Part shown: positions 35,825 through 45,905 of the stretch, piece after piece
Position numbering within the stretch: position 1 is the first letter of the stretch
How the letters are laid out: the number at the start of each line of letters is the position of its first letter
Assembly: GCA_907163375.1 (NCBI GenBank)
Contig: CAJQUW010011521.1
Location: 62,001 to 126,000, forward strand
Origin: Prostheceraeus crozeri
Taxonomy: Eukaryota > Platyhelminthes > Polycladida > Euryleptidae
Direction of reading: 5' to 3'
DNA: 64,000 nt
Notes under the pieces: generated by a model
What the model saw: only the letters and a program-made list of their open reading frames with translations
Told to the model about the DNA's origin: nothing
Databases searched by the model: none
Translations under genes and position numbers: made by a program

Positions 35825-37183
35825 TTAAAAATGATTTCCGTTATACTCCTGTACGGACCGGAGAAAACGATCAGCAAATCTTTCATGTGTTGTCGGCACT
35901 TTGTATTTTTGCCACACATGTGTAAAGTCTGCATGAACCGATTCAAAAGCTTGTTCTGACCACATGCCGAGTCCGGTTTCTTTACGATCACAGAAGTCAA
36001 TCACGTGGAACAGTATGGCATGAATCTTCGGAGTCACTTGTAGACTCAAAGCTTGAAAACAATGATTGAAGACATCAATCTTACCCTTATAGTCATTTTG
36101 CAATATTTTCCCAAAGCAACTCAATACTACATCATTCAAGGCGCGAAATGCCCAAACATAGTCTCTCAGCTCAATGGGAGCAAGTTCTTGCAATAGATCC
36201 ACATTCTTCAGGAGTTTTCGGCATGCGTTGCCCGCGAAAGCACCGCCATGAATTGCCTCTCTCTCAACATTCAAAGATGAGGCCCATCGCAAAACTTCTG
36301 GCCACTTCTTTTGCAAGTTTACAAATAACAAGTTCACCGCGCCCAACATCAAGTGTAGCTCCGGAGGTGGAATTATATCGATTACCTCAGTGGTATCTGG
36401 GCCTTTGAAGATGGGTGAGTGAATGCAATTACCGAAATATTTGGCATTCTTTGTGTCCTTCTCCGAGTCAACAAACGACCAGTACTGACGACGTACACTT
36501 CCCAAAGTTCTCAGTTCACCACGAGAATCCAATTTTTCCTTCGATGAATTGCACCACGTGCATGGATGAGAACATGCGTGTGCCATCAAACCGATTGTTG
36601 TGTTTGCTAACTTTAAATCCATACAACAAGTAAAGGGATGTAATGTTTGAGGAGACGTAAGTTTTAATAAATTCCACAGTATACATACATTGCGATATGT
36701 CTCCTTTGCGTCTGGAACGATAGCAATGACAAATAACTTGCGCACACTTGTATCTTTCAGATTTCTCTCAGGAACGCCATCGGATAGTTTGCTTCTCACC
36801 ACAGTTGTGCTTTCAGATGATGGATCATGAGGTAATCGAAATGTTACACAGATTTTGAGGAAACCTCCACCTCCGTCCAGACCAATAACTGAATCTACTT
36901 CGACGCCACCCTGAGGATGTCTGTGGGCGACAACACGATCTTTCAATGCTTCAATGTCTGTACAATACACAACTGGGAGCGATGAAGATGCCTTACTCGC
37001 CGAAGAGTCAAATTGGTGAACTTCATAAGTAAATATGTCATCGACTTGATGAGATACAAGTTGCAATTTCTCTCGCAAGTACGGCTCAGTTGAATTTCTG
37101 GATCCGAAAGCAGAACGAATGTGTTTTCCAAGAGCCTTTGTCTGGTTGGTCGATAACCTTAAATCTGAACGAATTCTCTGCAT
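35825..37183 (-). CDS. RAG1-core-like DDE transposase (Chapaev type)
   Basis: A 452-residue ORF. Landmarks follow the RAG1 catalytic core in order: Asp103 in G-L-D-G-G-G-G (RAG1 Asp600); Asp169 in M-D-L-K-L-A-N (Asp708); the zinc pair Cys188/Cys191 in H-P-C-T-W-C; P-P-P-E-L-H-L-M-L-G near 252; F-A-G-N-A-C-R-K-L-L near 306; His368 and His373 with the same five-residue spacing as RAG1 His937/His942; and Glu394 six residues after Trp388 (Glu962). It should cut and join the CACGGTG ends. No internal stop is seen, so the enzyme may still be functional; the start is uncertain because the frame upstream is closed by TGA at about 37195. Confidence 0.85.
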   Translation of the reverse strand: MQRIRSDLRLSTNQTKALGKHIRSAFGSRNSTEPYLREKLQLVSHQVDDIFTYEVHQFDSSASKASSSLPVVYCTDIEALKDRVVAHRHPQGGVEVDSVIGLDGGGGFLKICVTFRLPHDPSSESTTVVRSKLSDGVPERNLKDTSVRKLFVIAIVPDAKETYRNVCILWNLLKLTSPQTLHPFTCCMDLKLANTTIGLMAHACSHPCTWCNSSKEKLDSRGELRTLGSVRRQYWSFVDSEKDTKNAKYFGNCIHSPIFKGPDTTEVIDIIPPPELHLMLGAVNLLFVNLQKKWPEVLRWASSLNVEREAIHGGAFAGNACRKLLKNVDLLQELAPIELRDYVWAFRALNDVVLSCFGKILQNDYKGKIDVFNHCFQALSLQVTPKIHAILFHVIDFCDRKETGLGMWSEQAFESVHADFTHVWQKYKVPTTHERFADRFLRSVQEYNGNHF

Positions 37184-37200
37184 GTCGTCAGCTTTTCAGG

Positions 37201-37872
37201 CTACGGGCTCTTGGAAACATCGACCCTCAAGGGTTGGCCTCTGATCGAGGAAAGCTTGAACGAAGTGTCATCGGACTCACGAACTTTCTGTCTTATAATC
37301 GCAGATGCCAATTGTTCTTCTGAACGTCGTGGTGCACTTGAATTAGGCGAATCCGCAGCGAAGGATAATAGATTCTCATGTCGCGTAGCTTGAGTACATG
37401 TATGCGGTTTACCTTTGCCAATCGCAGTAAGACAGTATGAACAGAGATTCACTACATTCGGTGTTTTTAGTGGAACATTTGCCACATATGTTGGTCCTGG
37501 TTGGCGCTTGTGTATAACAGAATTTGACAGTCCAAAATTTGACGTTGTTGATGCTCGTGCAATATCGCAAACAAGACACATGTACTTCAGGTTACTCCTC
37601 GTTAAAGGACGCAAGTTTCCAAGTTGAGAATAATCGAAAATTTGTATTTCACGTTTGAAGTTGCTCCTCTTATATTCATACACAATTGCATGACAGTTAC
37701 TACACAACGACGTAGGAAATCTGATGTCATCGAAGTCACTAATATCCACAATTAATTTTCGAATCACTTCGCGGGCAGCATCAGAAATGTTTCGCATAAC
37801 TTTGGTCTTGGAGTAGCATAAAATACAAACGCATGCTCTGCATTCTTCGTGTGTCTTACAGTGCGTAGGCAT
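37201..37872 (-). CDS. RAG1 N-terminal-like zinc protein (N-RAG)
   Basis: A 223-residue ORF from ATG 37872. Cys pairs at 16/19, 57/60, 99/102 and 144/147 plus His157/Cys159 match the order in the RAG1 N-terminal region. The block D-F-D-D-I-x-F-P-T-x-L-C-S-N-C corresponds to RAG1 D-x-I-H-P-T-x-F-C-H-N-C, and C-L-V-C-D-I-A-R to C-D-I-C-N-T-A-R. In RAG1 this part aids regulation and ubiquitin-related functions; in a transposon it may bind DNA or partners (inference). It ends at TAG 37203-37201, and the transposase begins in another frame 17 bases later. Either two proteins, a spliced fusion or a broken fusion is possible. A similar RAG1-N-like protein in a transposon is known from Aplysia (N-RAG-TP). 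Confidence 0.8.
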   Translation of the reverse strand: MPTHCKTHEECRACVCILCYSKTKVMRNISDAAREVIRKLIVDISDFDDIRFPTSLCSNCHAIVYEYKRSNFKREIQIFDYSQLGNLRPLTRSNLKYMCLVCDIARASTTSNFGLSNSVIHKRQPGPTYVANVPLKTPNVVNLCSYCLTAIGKGKPHTCTQATRHENLLSFAADSPNSSAPRRSEEQLASAIIRQKVRESDDTSFKLSSIRGQPLRVDVSKSP

Positions 37873-38160
37873 GTTCGATACAAGTTGAAATGAAAATGGT
37901 GAAGATCAGCAGATCTGCCAATTTCATTTCAAATTTTGAAAGGTTACCAATTTTGAAATCTGCACATTCTATGTCAATCTGCTACAAACTGCGTGAGAAT
38001 AAGGTGGACGAATAAGCAACTAATTAGATGTCTATGCTCAATTCCAATGCACCTTCACATTTGAAAATTGTGTTTACAATTGAAAGCTTAACATAGACAT
38101 CTCATCAGCTTAATCATCTAACGGTATGCTAGTGCCTTCACGCTAGTCCCTTCACAATTA

Positions 38161-38284
38161 AAAGGGATGTAATGTATGAGGAGACGTAAGTTTCAATAAA
38201 TTCCACAGTAACAATACATTGCGATATGTCTCCTTTGCGCCTGGAACGATAGCAATGACAAATAACTTGCGCACACTTGTATCT
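38161..38284 (-). repeat. Copy of a transposase segment placed upstream of the genes
   Basis: 124 bp nearly identical (a handful of mismatches) to 36632-36755 within the transposase ORF, in the same orientation. It lies between the N-RAG start and the right terminal repeat. It has no continuous matching frame of its own beyond the copied part. Confidence 0.9.
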
Positions 38285-38847
38285 CTCTGCCTTCAGTGTA
38301 CATGAATAATGATCTCGATCAAGCTTTGACAAATTGATTTCATTGAACTTAATTTTAGGTTATCAAAAGTTATTTAATATCATAAATTAGTCTACTATGG
38401 TACATCTATGAAAATACATTAGATGTATCCTCAGCGTCCTCGAATTGACCCGTGTCATTCATATAGATGTAATAAGAATTTATTTATTTTCTTAAAAAGA
38501 TAAATAACTCTATATAGCCTATGACTCATACTACTTACTAACGTCGCCGTGAACATATTTGGCCATTTATTTTTATGTTATTTTTATCTACAATGATAAA
38601 GTAATTATTATTAGCCTGAATTGTACACGTTAAATGTCGTCTAACGACCATTAAACTTTAGAACCCACGTGAATTTTGTCGTTCTAAGTACAAAAATACA
38701 TTTTTCTATACTACTTATAAAGATATCGACAAAAAATTTCTAAATTGTGCCAAAAATATTCGCCAACCAAAGAGTTTTCGAATGGTGTATGATTTATGCG
38801 AGTTCTAATTTTTTTCAATTAAACTTCATTCTGGACCACCGTGATGG

Positions 38848-40202
38848 CACAATCCACATACTGAGGACTGGTTCAAAATACATTCACTTTGACAATAAGT
38901 AGGAAATATAAAATAGATATTCAACAAATAGAAGCCGACATAATTGTAATAATGTATTGCATGCAAACACAGTTCAAAAAAATATTAAGAATGCAACATA
39001 AGTAGTTCACAATCCGCGACTGCCGATCAATATCATTTGCCACAACATATTCATGATTACAAAACATTCGGAAGCTCTGAAATATCAGTCGTTATGAAAA
39101 TTAAATGACTTACTTTATAACCAGCTAAATGACAAATGAGGTCCATTTGGTCAGCCGTCTAATGTCTAGCTTCAGCCCTATTTCTTAATCAGGGGATGGG
39201 ACCATTTGGATTCATGCAGCCCCATCTAAAAAAAGCAAGCATCCACCTACTATTCGTCTCAAACATGCTGTATAAACCGAGTGCAGTGGCACTGCTTTCT
39301 GAATTATTTTGAGTCATGACCGCAGAATGTGCGCATTAAAATTCGTTTCAGTGGTTGAGAAAATAAAGGTTCATTTCAAGACCTCATGTGTTGGTTCATT
39401 TTATAGTATATTATAATATCATGTTTTTCAATTTCATTAACTCATGATTTTAGCATGACACTTAAAAAATTGCAGAAATCTTACTAATTTCCAATTTATA
39501 ATGTTACCCTCTATCAATAGGCCTACTTAGTTTCCTTGCCTGATACTACCTGCAACCTTGATGCTGTAAACCTAGTACGCACTACATCTAGCGGATGAAC
39601 AAGGAGTAAAACATAAGCTGTTTTTGAATTCCCACCTAGTCTAAAACAGCCGTGTTGCATTCTCCAATATCTATTCCCGAATGAAACCCGGGTCAGAGTG
39701 AGAAAAAGAAATGGAACTCTCAATTGAAGCACAGTATAAAAATGATCACGCTGAAAATGATGCGACGCCTGAACTTTCCTACTGAATTTCGGGAAAATAT
39801 TCATGGTTTTCAGATCAAAAACTTTAGCACCGGTAGGTCTAGAAAAAACGTTAATTTTTTTTCAATCTCAAGCACATTATTTCAAAAAGGAGACCATGAA
39901 GAATCGGCAGAAACTGAGTCACACAGGTATTCGATTCACACTTCTATCATATTTCGTCTAGGCTAATTCGAAGAATCTTCATGAAATCATAGTTCGCCAA
40001 TGTAAAGAATCAGCATGAAAAGTCGATGGCACATCCAGTGAAAGCTTTACAATTCACAGCCCTTCTGTTCGACTGAGGAGCGCATATCGAAACGGGCGCA
40101 GCAGTATGGCCAGACAGTGAGGTCACGCATTGTTAAAAGAAACGCAAAGTCAGTGCGCGCCATGGACGGCGAGAGCACGCGCACTCTATGCGTGAGTCAC
40201 TC
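38848..40202. other. No gene seen
   Basis: AT-rich sequence without a recognisable gene, RNA or transposon end; ORFs at 39523-39966 overlap on both strands and show no family signal. Confidence 0.4.
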
Positions 40203-40204
40203 TA

Positions 40205-41824
40205 CAGGTTGTCTCAAAACGAAGGAAAAAAGTTTTTCGTAAAAATGACGCACTTAAAGTTACTCTATTTCGAAGGCAATTACAGTTTTCGAATCTTCAG
40301 AAAATGAGGTTTTTGTGATATACGATTTATTACTTAACAAAACAAAAATCGCTTGATTTGAATGACTTTTAAAAAAGTAAGGTTTTAAGTCACAAAACGT
40401 CCTCAAAATGCCTTCCACCGGCTTGTAGCATCAAATCCACAAGTCGTGGAAAAGAAGCAATGGCGCTTCTCAATTCTGCAACGGATATCCGTGAACATTC
40501 TTCTTGAATGCGATGTCGCAGATGCTCCAGGCTTCTCGGACTTTGATAGTGAAAGACTCTAGCCTTCAGGGTTCCCCAAAATCAGTAATCCAGTGGTGTG
40601 AGGTCTGGCGACCGTGATGGCCAAGTTCGTTCGCACCCTCTGGAGATTACGTGGTCAGCACCAAATGTCGCCTCCAAGTATCGCCGGACTTCAGTTGCAT
40701 AATGAGCCGGAGCCCCGTCTTGCATGAAAATTGTTGATTGTATCCTCCTTCTTCTACCCAACTCGGGACGAACGTGGTTCTGCAACATTTCGAGATAATT
40801 TGCTGAATTCACCGTTTGGTCAAAGAAAAAAGGTTCGATGATGAATGAAGCATTGAATCCGATCCACACGCTTAACTTTTCGGACACCCAACTTTTAAAC
40901 CACTGTTCAAATTCAACTTGTTGATCAAAATCAGCTGGTTGTAAGTCATGAAGCAGCTGAAGTCGATAAGGTCGCATGCTCATGTGCTTCAGAATTCGAT
41001 GAACTGATGCAGCTGGAATGCCGGTCTCATTTGATAGTCTTCTGACAGACGTCTTACCATCAGCACCACGAACTGCGCCTTCGACAGTCTCCTGACGTTC
41101 TTCCTCTAAAGACGACCTCCCATGACGCTGATTCAAGACACTTCCAGTTTCTTCGAATTTCGAAACCAACTTGGATACCGCAGAACAAGTGCAGGATCCC
41201 TGATCAAATTCCTTTCGCGTTTCAATTGTCTAATTGCGTTTGTCGGTGAATTCCCGTTGGCATAGTAACAGCGAATAAGATCAATTTTCATCTTGAGATC
41301 CATGGCAAAGACAAATTCTTGGAACACGAAACGACTTTCGAAACTTTTCGTTGTGAATGATGAAAGCTGACTACAAGAATTGATCAGTCACGTCAGTCAT
41401 TGATCGAGAGAGGCGTGTGCAAAAGCTACTTCACAGCTGTAATCGACTGCAAGGACAAGCAACAATGCATGATCGAAGGGAACAGAAATCATGCCCGCCT
41501 CATACAAAGAACATGCTTGAACGTTGATGAACCGTTGCTTGAAACGTTATTGACAAAAGGAAGAACAAAGCATGTTGATGCTATTGTGAAGATTTGATGC
41601 TACAAGCCGGTAGAAGGCATTTTGAGGACGTTTTGTGACTTAAAACCTTACTTTTTTAAAAGTCATTCAAATCAAGCGATTTTTGTTTTATTAAGTAATA
41701 AATCGCATACCACAAAAAACCTCATTTTCTGAAGATTCGAAAACTGTAATTGCCTTCGAGATAGCGTAATTTTAAGTGCGTCATTTTTACGAAAAACTTT
41801 TTTCCTTCGTTTTGAGACAACCTG
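40205..41824. mobile_element. Tc1/mariner-superfamily transposon, internally deleted
   Basis: Inverted repeats of about 233 bp (40205-40437; 41590-41824) begin CAGGTTGTCTCAAAACG and are flanked by TA on both sides (40203-40204; 41825-41826), the target site of this superfamily. The transposase inside is damaged, so the element is non-autonomous. Confidence 0.88.
40582..41327 (-). pseudogene. Tc1/mariner-like transposase, broken
   Basis: The N-terminus (41327-41133) has a helix-turn-helix start with Y-A-N-G-N-S-P-T-N-A. A frameshift near 41165 leads to V-S-K-F-E-E-T-G-S-V and a second DNA-binding region. The catalytic half keeps F-M-Q-D-G-A-P-A-H-Y (second Asp) and W-P-S-R-S-P-D-L-T-P-L-D-Y (third acid), but the segment with the first catalytic Asp is missing around residue 95, where W-V-S-E-K-L-S-V-W joins too early; roughly 60 residues are gone. 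The frame closes soon after the third acid. Confidence 0.85.
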
Positions 41825-42058
41825 TATAAAGCAATGATCCTACGTGTAAGGCAAGATTGATGTTGTTATGACGTCACTCGATCGTATACAGAAGTCCTCG
41901 ACTGAAGACATGCAAGGAAGAAACAAACTGTCATAGTAACCCATTAACACCCGGATTTGTTTTAGCAATCAAAATTTAAAAAAACCAGTGAAATTTTTCA
42001 CAAATATCTATTCTCATTACAAATTCATCGTTTCCGAGAAATTTCGTCCCGTCGTCTT

Positions 42059-45000
42059 CCCGCTGGGAAAAAAGCTCGCGATTAGCTAGCACAAATCTCG
42101 AGCGAATAACGAGCGCATAGCTTCCGTTTTGTCTCACAAAATTCTGGTGAAAAGCTTGCTAATTTAGAAGCAAAAACGCTGCAGTTCGCTCGCGATTAGC
42201 GATGCTTTTCGAATGCTAATGTAACGCGCTAATCGCTTGCTTCATTGAGAAGCTAGCTGCTCGCTTGATATTCGCTGTACCCTATTAGCATATAGGAAGC
42301 CTTCGTTGACTTCCTGTAGACCTACTTACACATCTAACATAATTCAAAAACATGCCGCTCAACGTCATACTGCCACGAAATGCTCATGGATCAACAGTAG
42401 TGGATGTAGAACTGTCAAAATCATAACATTCGGAGACAGTGACAAAAGATGTGAGACTCACCTCTGCTAAAAGAATGTAGACTTGCAGAGGTTCAAAGTT
42501 TCTTCCATGCCATGAAGACTCAAAGAGCTGGTTTGGTTACAATTAGTTGTATTTTCAGCATAAATTCCTGTAGACCAGCGGTTTGTGTCTAAAATGCAAA
42601 ATAATGAAGCCTTTTTATTTACATCCAAATCACAATTCATAAATGAACATTCGCATTGCTTACCGTTTTCTCTGATTATTTAAATGCAATATTTAGGCCA
42701 CACGTATAATAAACTACTGTTGATCACTGTCATCTTGCCACGAAACGCTCCAGAGGCTAACAGCAGAATGACTCAATGCTGCTAAACTCAGAACATTCGG
42801 AGGCAGTGACAAACTGAGAACTCACATAAAAATTGCATTCATATCAGAAATTTAGAGCTCACCTCTGCAAAATGGTCGTCAATTTCTCTCTCCCGTCGAT
42901 GCTCATTGAAATGGTTTGGTAGAGTCCGCGTCTATATATTGACATCTAATTTTGTTGGGCAGCGATTGCGGTCTTGAATGTACAATAAAATGTTTTTACC
43001 AGAGCCTTTAAAAAAAACCGTTGAGGCAAAGCTTAAACGTCAATGTGAAGTTTGTGCAATCTGATATCATATAACAGAAGGAAAGCAAATTAACACTCTT
43101 GCTTGGTCATTGTTACAAAATGAACGAAAAGATAATTCATTTCTACAAATTTTACACATTTTAAAGTAAAAGGTTTTTAGTATGAATAATCCTACAAAAA
43201 ATTCTACCGTTGGAGCATTTGTCGTTTTACGAAAAATTCGATAACTGAGATTTTTGCAATATGATAATTTTCTCTATTAACTTAAATCAGTCTAAAGATC
43301 AACGGTGGAAAATTTCAATGGCATAAATTATATGCATGATGGTTTAATTCGATTAGTAGTTGTCCATCTAATTTCATGTAATCAAAATCAGTGCAACATG
43401 ATTAAGGTGCTCATAATTTTATTGAGGCGATTGCAGGATTGAAATTCTTTGAGATAATGTCAAAGCCCGATCCGTCGACGTTTCAACATGCTGGCATTAA
43501 TAACTGGTTTTAAACGTTTCACTTACTACAATGTTATCCGTATTGGTTCATAGATTGTACAATATGCATATCTCGTTATTAAGTTTAAGTTGCAGAGATT
43601 CATAGTCTACAGCAAAGTACGCTAGTCACTACAATAGGAAAAAACCTATTTTTCTAAAACTAGAGCGGGTTTCATAATGTGACAATAAAGTGAAACGACT
43701 CACCCATTTTTACATGGCTTCAACCGTTGTCTTTTCCGCAGTCATGAGGAAGGGAATTAAGTTGACACACAGTCATTGATTTGCACAGCCTTGATCCTAT
43801 ACGTTCGAAGTGGTTTATCAGAATCACAGTTGACCAAGCCGCGTACAAGGCGCGACACCAGAGATCTCACAACTTAATGCGCACTTAATAATTGACACGA
43901 TGTCGGGCAGGCAATTGCTCGAATGAGCGCAGGAAGTCCAGCCTGTTAGCAGACAGCTTTGTCGGGTTGTAGCGGCATTGTCATAACGACAGGGAATCGA
44001 TGTATACTGTTACACACTGCGCTCGGTGTGTGAATAATGCCAGTTGACGTCACACAGTGACTGTCTGATTAGACGGGAGGCGTGCGGAGGAAGAAAAACA
44101 ATCCTCTGTTTGGATCACAGAAATTGACAACAATAAAACCTCTAGAATGGAAATTAAGTTTCATGCAATGCACAATAATCGCACGCATTTTCACTTAGAT
44201 GCACTTGCCAACGTCTGTATCATTGGGTTAGAATCAGTCACATGAGTAAATCGAAGCCTTTAATTGGTTCTTCATGCCCCAACTTAGTTCCCCCGGATGT
44301 GCCGCGACCTTGAGTCAATTTCCATTCTAGCGAACTTCAGATAAACAGTTTATTTCTATGGTTTGGATGGTCGACAAACAACTAATCGCTAAGTGACGAA
44401 GTTGCAATGCAAGTTTGCTGTCCGATGCATGTTTGGTAGCAATTTATTTCACATAATTTAAAAAAGTTGATTGAAACATAAAATCATTAAAGTATTGTGA
44501 ATCACTGTGATCTGCATTGACTTGCAAGCAGGATATGAAAGTATTTTCATTTTTCGACAGACTGGTTCAGTTCATTTTTCTACATTTCAGGTCAGTTACA
44601 GTGCTTGATTATTGTAGTTGAATAGCTGTCTACTTTGGTCTTTAATAATGGATTAGACTATCAATAATGGATTTCTGAACACTGATCTTTAAGGACAGAT
44701 GACGACATGCTAAACGGAATTTCCATATGTTTCACTACAAAATGATTAGGCTATAGAATACGGTGGAAGCGCACTCTAATTAACTCTTTGATGACATGAA
44801 GAATTAATGAGAATAACTGAAATGAATCTGCATTTTTCGATTACAAGCTTAGCGCTAACGCACACTATTTGCATTTTGCTCTAATCATCTATGCGACTTC
44901 AAATAACAGAATGTGTTTAAACAAAGGTATGTAGGCTGTAGCTGATGATGAAAGTTAGCAACATTGGTTTTACCAATAGCGATCTATTAATCAGTGACAA

Positions 45001-45170
45001 GAAGCTGGCGAATTTCGCTTTGTCAATAGCCATCTATTGGCCAGCGACAAAAAGTAAGCAAAATTCGGTTTGCCAGTAGCCATCTACTCGCAAACTGCAT
45101 AATCGCTAGCTAAGACATCGCTTGCTCGCTCACTAAAAGCCAGCGAATAGTGAGCACTTTTCCCAGCGGG
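42059..45170. mobile_element. Candidate 3.1-kb piggyBac-derived element
   Basis: CCCGCTGGGAAAA at 42059 is matched by its complement TTTTCCCAGCGGG ending at 45170, and both ends continue into GCTCGC/GCGAATA-rich sequence. The piggyBac-type C-terminal zinc module lies against the right end. I see no TTAA duplication, so the assignment to piggyBac rests on the protein only and the boundaries are tentative. The stretch 43000-45100 holds no other gene. Confidence 0.45.
42350..43000. repeat. Third locus of the CGAAATGCTCC tandem family
   Basis: Two diverged units (about 42365-42450 and 42720-42810), each followed by a tail containing a CTCACCTCTG word. Homologous to 13240-13930 and 17040-17640. 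Confidence 0.6.
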
Positions 45171-45801
45171 TTTTTTCTACAGAGGTGGCATATATGTATG
45201 CCATTGTCGGTAGAGTTGTCACTGTTACAGTATAAGTGGTATTTTTTGAAACACCAAGTGTGAAGCCCGACGTTGCACTTTTCGCAGATGAGCCTTGATC
45301 TGCCATTAGAACACCCTTGACATCTTCTCTGTGTCTCGATCGTCACCGGCCAATGATCTTTGCGATCATACCTATATAGATTTTGCAAGATCGGTGATCT
45401 CAAAATTGTCGACTTCCGTTCGCGACTACGGAATGACTGCTTGAAACCGATGATTCCTCCCGATTTTCAATTTTAGGACGTTTAGCTGCAGGTTCATCTA
45501 CTTTATCATCACTATCCTCATCTTCAATAATTTCAATTGCAGCCGGAGCAGACAGCAAACCCGATCCCAGGTTATTCAAACTTATTTCATCGGACTCGTC
45601 TTCTGGAGCACTATCTTCATCTGAATCATAATTGAGATTAGGCGGCGTTGAATAAATCGCGCGAATTCGGGAGCTCCGTCTTATCCCACTTTCAGCGGTG
45701 TCTAACGCCTCTGCCAAGGTCGCCGTCTCGCAGAATCTCACGTACTTGTCGACCCTGAAAGATAAGAGTAAACAGCTAGGGAATTCAGGCGATTGGAACA
45801 C
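45110..45801 (-). pseudogene. piggyBac-derived gene without catalytic core
   Basis: The upstream block has an acceptor at about 45760 (pyrimidines then CAG before GGTCGACAAG). It then encodes an R-R-S-S-R-I-R motif and a long acidic Asp/Glu/Ser stretch, like the N-terminal region of piggyBac transposases. After a frameshift near 45403 comes H-W-P-V-T-I then R-R-C-Q-G-C...C-E-K-C-N-V-G-L...C-F-K-K-Y-H, the cross-braced zinc module at the C-terminus of piggyBac proteins. The DDD catalytic domain that should lie between is absent. A deletion derivative is likely; a domesticated fusion is possible. Confidence 0.6.
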
Positions 45802-45835
45802 TAAGCGGCAGATTCACTTGTCGTAAGAAACTTGT

Positions 45836-45905
45836 CACAGTCTAGTGGGTAAAACTACGACTACCACGGCTATGCGACGCGGGTTCGTTCCCCAGCACCG
45901 CTAAC
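45836..45905 (+). repeat. tRNA-derived SINE-like fragment
   Basis: TCTAGTGGGTAA resembles an RNA polymerase III A box, and GGGTTCGTTCCCC 40 bp later resembles a B box. The T-stem pairs poorly, so it is not a functional tRNA. Confidence 0.4.

Larger units (their letters stand above)
35262..38843. mobile_element. N-RAG/Chapaev-type DNA transposon, 3,582 bp
   Basis: The element is bounded by 415-bp inverted repeats (35262-35676 and 38429-38843) that begin CACGGTGGTCC. It is flanked by a 4-bp target duplication ATGG (35258-35261, 38844-38847). CAC-type ends and a 4-bp duplication fit the Chapaev group; CACGGTG also resembles the RAG recombination heptamer and Transib ends. It encodes two proteins on the minus strand, one like the RAG1 N-terminus and one like a RAG1-core transposase. 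The arms remain nearly identical, so the insertion is recent. Confidence 0.88.

Noticed and set aside
35262-38843. Transib element
   Set aside because: The CACGGTG ends fit, but the target duplication is 4 bp rather than 5 bp, and a separate RAG1 N-terminal-like ORF points to the Chapaev/N-RAG group.
45836-45905. Functional tRNA gene
   Set aside because: A and B boxes are recognisable but the T-stem and acceptor stem do not pair; kept only as a SINE-like fragment.
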